Positions 61,726 through 64,000 of a stretch of 64,000 nucleotides of DNA are shown here, in pieces (the first letter of the stretch is position 1; the number at the start of each line of letters is the position of its first letter). A program made the translations under genes and the position numbers. The stretch comes from Clostridium bovifaecis (GTDB taxonomy: Bacteria > Bacillota > Clostridia > Clostridiales > Clostridiaceae). The notes beneath the pieces are model-generated. The model was not told the DNA's origin, made no database searches, and saw only the letters and a list, made by a program, of their open reading frames with translations. The stretch spans positions 2,759,249 to 2,823,248 of the forward strand of contig CP046522.1 of NCBI GenBank assembly GCA_009738435.1. The letters are read 5' to 3'.

Positions 61726-62886
61726 TTATGTGTAGTTGCATACTCTTGCAATTGCAATTTCCTTATAGCCTAGAGACTCAGCTTTTGATTGTTTACCATT
61801 TGCAGTGTCAACAACCTTCTTCAATAACTTTTCAGTAAGCTCTTCCATAGTTTCTGGTCCATATATTACTGGACTTGCATCAAAATCAATGTTGTCTTCC
61901 ATAGTTTTAAAAGTATTTCTGTTACCTGTAATTTTTATTACAGGTACTATTGGGTTACCTGTTGGTGTTCCACGTCCAGTAGTAAATACAACAACTTGAG
62001 CTCCTCCTGCAACCATAGCTGCGACTGAAGATGGATCATTGCCCGGCGTATCCATAATAACTAGTCCTTTTTCTGTTACTGGTTTAGCATAATCATATAC
62101 AGCATTTATTACACTATGTCCGCCTTTATGGATACATCCAAGAGACTTTTCTTCAAGAGTTGTTAATCCACCTGCCTTGTTACCTGGTGATGGGTTTCCA
62201 TTTCTAACCTCTTCTCCTACTAATCTAAGTGCCTCTTCATACCTATGCACTATTTCATAAATTCTATCACTAACTTCCTCATTTTTTCCACGTCTTGCAA
62301 GAATATGCTCTGCACCGATGAATTCAGTGGTTTCACTAAGAATTGATGTTCCTCCAAGCTCTACAAGTCTATCGCTAAGCTCTCCTACTAATGGGTTTGC
62401 AGCAAGCCCTGATGTTGGATCTGAACCACCGCATTCTGTTCCAACAATCAATTCAGAAATTGGGAATTCTTCTCTTCTTAATAAACTAGCTTCTTCTACC
62501 ATTTCTTTAGCATATCGAACAGCTTTTTCTATTGTCTTAAGCGTTCCACCAGCTTCTTGGATGATAACAGTTTTAAGAGGTTTATTTGTTCTTTCTTTAA
62601 TTGCATCAACAACTAAATCCATTTGGCAGTTTTCACATCCAAGTGAAATAACAACTGTACCATAAATATTAGGGTTAGCTGCAAATCCAGCCATTACGTC
62701 CATTGTGAATTGTTGGTCTGGAGCAACTTGTGAACAACCATTCTGATTGTTGAATGTTACAGCTCCTTCTACTTGTGACGCAACTATTCTTGTTGTATCA
62801 GAAGCACATATGCTTGCTGGTAAAATCAAAACATGGTTTCTAACTCCGACTTTTCCATCTGGTCTTTTATATCCATAGAAATTCAT
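61726..62886 (-). CDS. UxaA-family hydrolyase, large (C-terminal-type) subunit
   Basis: The 386-residue protein matches the catalytic part of altronate/galactarate dehydratases: GYKRPDGKVGVRNHVLILPA, NQNGCSQVAPD, VVISLGCENCQMD, IVGTECGGSDPTSGLAANP, SLGCIHKGGHS and GGAQVVVFTTGRGTPTGNPI. The Cys residues may bind an iron-sulfur cluster or iron. It is encoded with a separate small SAF subunit (next gene upstream), as in other two-piece UxaA enzymes. It removes water from a sugar acid or similar hydroxy-acid. Confidence 0.92.
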   Translation of the reverse strand: MNFYGYKRPDGKVGVRNHVLILPASICASDTTRIVASQVEGAVTFNNQNGCSQVAPDQQFTMDVMAGFAANPNIYGTVVISLGCENCQMDLVVDAIKERTNKPLKTVIIQEAGGTLKTIEKAVRYAKEMVEEASLLRREEFPISELIVGTECGGSDPTSGLAANPLVGELSDRLVELGGTSILSETTEFIGAEHILARRGKNEEVSDRIYEIVHRYEEALRLVGEEVRNGNPSPGNKAGGLTTLEEKSLGCIHKGGHSVINAVYDYAKPVTEKGLVIMDTPGNDPSSVAAMVAGGAQVVVFTTGRGTPTGNPIVPVIKITGNRNTFKTMEDNIDFDASPVIYGPETMEELTEKLLKKVVDTANGKQSKAESLGYKEIAIARVCNYT

Positions 62887-62900
62887 AGTTAATCTCCTCC

Positions 62901-63182
62901 TTATAGTTCTTCTCTAACGCTTTCTACATTATGTTCATGAACATGCACTCCAGCCTTTATATCTACTGCCGCAACACCAATGTGTTCACCATATTTAACG
63001 ATCGGGCTGCCTTTAGCAATATCCTTTGCTGCTAATTTATGATAGATTGTGATGTTTTCTTCTGCAGTTAATGTCTTAACCGTACCATTTTTTAACTTGT
63101 AGCTAACCTCTCCACCCTTTTCAATAGGCTCGATCGCTACTATAACATTATCTTTCTCATCAATTATTACTGCATTTATCAT
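62901..63182 (-). CDS. UxaA-family hydrolyase, small (SAF-domain) subunit
   Basis: The 93-residue protein is a SAF domain like the N-terminal part of UxaA: NVIVAIEPIEKGGEVSY, KDIAKGSPIVKYGEHIG, AAVDIKAGVHVHEHNVES. The HVHEHN segment carries the His residues of the family. It precedes the large subunit by 14 bp. AAAGGAG precedes the ATG. Confidence 0.92.
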   Translation of the reverse strand: MINAVIIDEKDNVIVAIEPIEKGGEVSYKLKNGTVKTLTAEENITIYHKLAAKDIAKGSPIVKYGEHIGVAAVDIKAGVHVHEHNVESVREEL

Positions 63183-63323
63183 GGTTATCGCTCCTTTTCT
63201 CTTTTAATATAAATTCAGTAACCTGCTTATTTATGATAGGTAATATTATGCAAAGCGTGACCCATGGTCACGTTCTAAATTATATTTAATTCTCTTTCAG
63301 TGTCTCCTTATATTTCTATGAGC

Positions 63324-64000
63324 CTAGAATGTTCCTTGAGTCTCTAGATTCCCATCTTCATCAAAAGGCCACTCTTGTGGTTCTCCTAAAATTTCAATGT
63401 TAGGATTTTGTTTTGCTTCTTCTAACATAGCTTCTGAAATATATACATATTCAAGATGCATTGTGTCTTTTATCCTTATGATTCTTGGACTTTCTTTATC
63501 AGTTTCATTACATATTCTTAAGCCTAATTGGATTGCTTCTTTATCATTTTTCATAAATGCAGGTATTTTAACCATAGAAATTACAGTTGAAGTTATTGCA
63601 TTAGGGTATGTTATCTCCCAGTTTGCTTTATCTACAAGACGTTTTGTAGTTACATCTGCCATACCAACTCCATTTGCATTTCCATGAGTTTCTTCAGTTA
63701 AATCAAGAACAACCACACGTTTTGCGTCAATTCCACCCTTTGCATAAGGTGTTCCAAAGGTTCCAGTTACATTCGGATCCATTCCATCTCCACTAACATT
63801 TTTACCTATTCTATCTACAACTACAACATCTGCTGTGTCAAATAGAAGCTTTCCCATAAGCGACTTTGCTTCCAATAGCAAAGCTGGTTCTTTTTCTGGT
63901 ATTTCTTCGTTGGTTAATCCAACAATTTTATAAGTATCATCAAAAGCATTTTCTATTAATCCTAGTCCACAGATTACATTTGAATTCTTACGTATAGCAT
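63324..64000 (-). CDS. LarA-like (lactate racemase/DUF2088-type) protein, cut by the window edge
   Basis: Only the last 225 or so residues are in the window. The frame stays open to position 64000 (VICGLGLIENAFDDTYKIVG upstream of LLLEAKSLMGK), so the apparent inner start at 63881 is not the true start. The visible part has DTADVVVVDRIGKNVSGDGM, DPNVTGTFGTP, THGNANGVGMADVTT and TMHLEYVYISE. It resembles C-terminal parts of LarA-like proteins, which racemise or epimerise 2-hydroxy acids with a nickel-pincer cofactor, but the N-terminal His/Lys residues cannot be checked. It is probably the first known gene of the operon with the UxaA subunits; 141 bp of spacer follow. Confidence 0.65.
   Translation of the reverse strand, partial: AIRKNSNVICGLGLIENAFDDTYKIVGLTNEEIPEKEPALLLEAKSLMGKLLFDTADVVVVDRIGKNVSGDGMDPNVTGTFGTPYAKGGIDAKRVVVLDLTEETHGNANGVGMADVTTKRLVDKANWEITYPNAITSTVISMVKIPAFMKNDKEAIQLGLRICNETDKESPRIIRIKDTMHLEYVYISEAMLEEAKQNPNIEILGEPQEWPFDEDGNLETQGTF

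Noticed and set aside
63324..63881. Complete 185-residue protein starting at 63881
   Set aside because: The frame continues upstream in conserved-looking sequence to the window edge; the start there is a TTG inside the gene.

Overview
The window looks like a chromosomal piece of a strict anaerobe of the Clostridium group. The reasons are strong AT richness, Gram-positive-type ribosome binding sites, a complete set of [FeFe]-hydrogenase maturation genes (hydE, hydF, hydG plus the TM1266-type regulator), an iron-sulfur two-subunit L-serine dehydratase, a spore-coat transglutaminase (tgl), enoate-reductase-type flavoenzymes and a clostridial LDCC metal-binding peptide. No rRNA, tRNA, insertion sequence, prophage or CRISPR array was found. 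Most genes lie on the minus strand.

Layout. 1-7.4 kb: a broken hemerythrin, a flavodoxin-fold reductase, a HTH/DUF2087/GIY-YIG-like regulator, a LUD protein, a VanRS-like two-component system behind a decayed methyltransferase, and a chemotaxis receptor. 7.5-11.2 kb: a ribosome-drug resistance operon (ABC-F, Mef-like MFS pump, Vat acetyltransferase) with a terminator hairpin overlapping the first ribosome binding site. 11.7-16.7 kb: a small secreted peptide, a TipA-type MerR regulator with a 19-bp-spacer promoter, an Old Yellow Enzyme and sdaAB. 17.2-21.5 kb: the hydrogenase maturation operon, preceded by a probable structured RNA with its own promoter and terminator. 22.2-33.8 kb: a large Ter/Hsp70 locus. 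34-36.6 kb: a YeeE/TusA/thioredoxin-reductase-like sulfur (or selenium) operon. 37-40.5 kb: a zinc-ribbon peptide and two divergent DEAD-box helicases that share a 488-bp spacer holding repeated RNA hairpins. 40.8-45.4 kb: cell-wall and exported proteins. 45.6-51 kb: a PucR regulator divergent from an OYE-SDR-SDR operon. 51.2-54.6 kb: a copper operon (csoR, LDCC peptide, copA, copZ). 54.8-59.3 kb: topB, tgl and a NERD-domain protein. 59.3-64 kb: a hydroxy-acid or sugar-acid catabolic operon running off the right edge.

The most unusual system is the Ter/Hsp70 locus. TerD is followed on the same strand by two Hsp70s, an acidic GrpE-like protein, two more Hsp70s, a DUF4236-TPR protein, a TerA-like protein and a vWA-TerD fusion. 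All four Hsp70s end right after the beta substrate-binding domain, with no helical lid, and no J-protein is encoded nearby. It reads as a dedicated chaperone module attached to the Ter stress response.

Two window-wide features matter. First, several conserved genes (ABC-F, hydE, topB, the NERD protein, hemerythrin, a methyltransferase) are each split by small indels, often in A-runs or AT-repeats. Sequencing or assembly error is the simplest explanation for most of them, so they should not be read as true gene losses. Second, several intergenic regions carry miniature elements whose terminal inverted repeats are built from short tandem units, with a different unit in each element.
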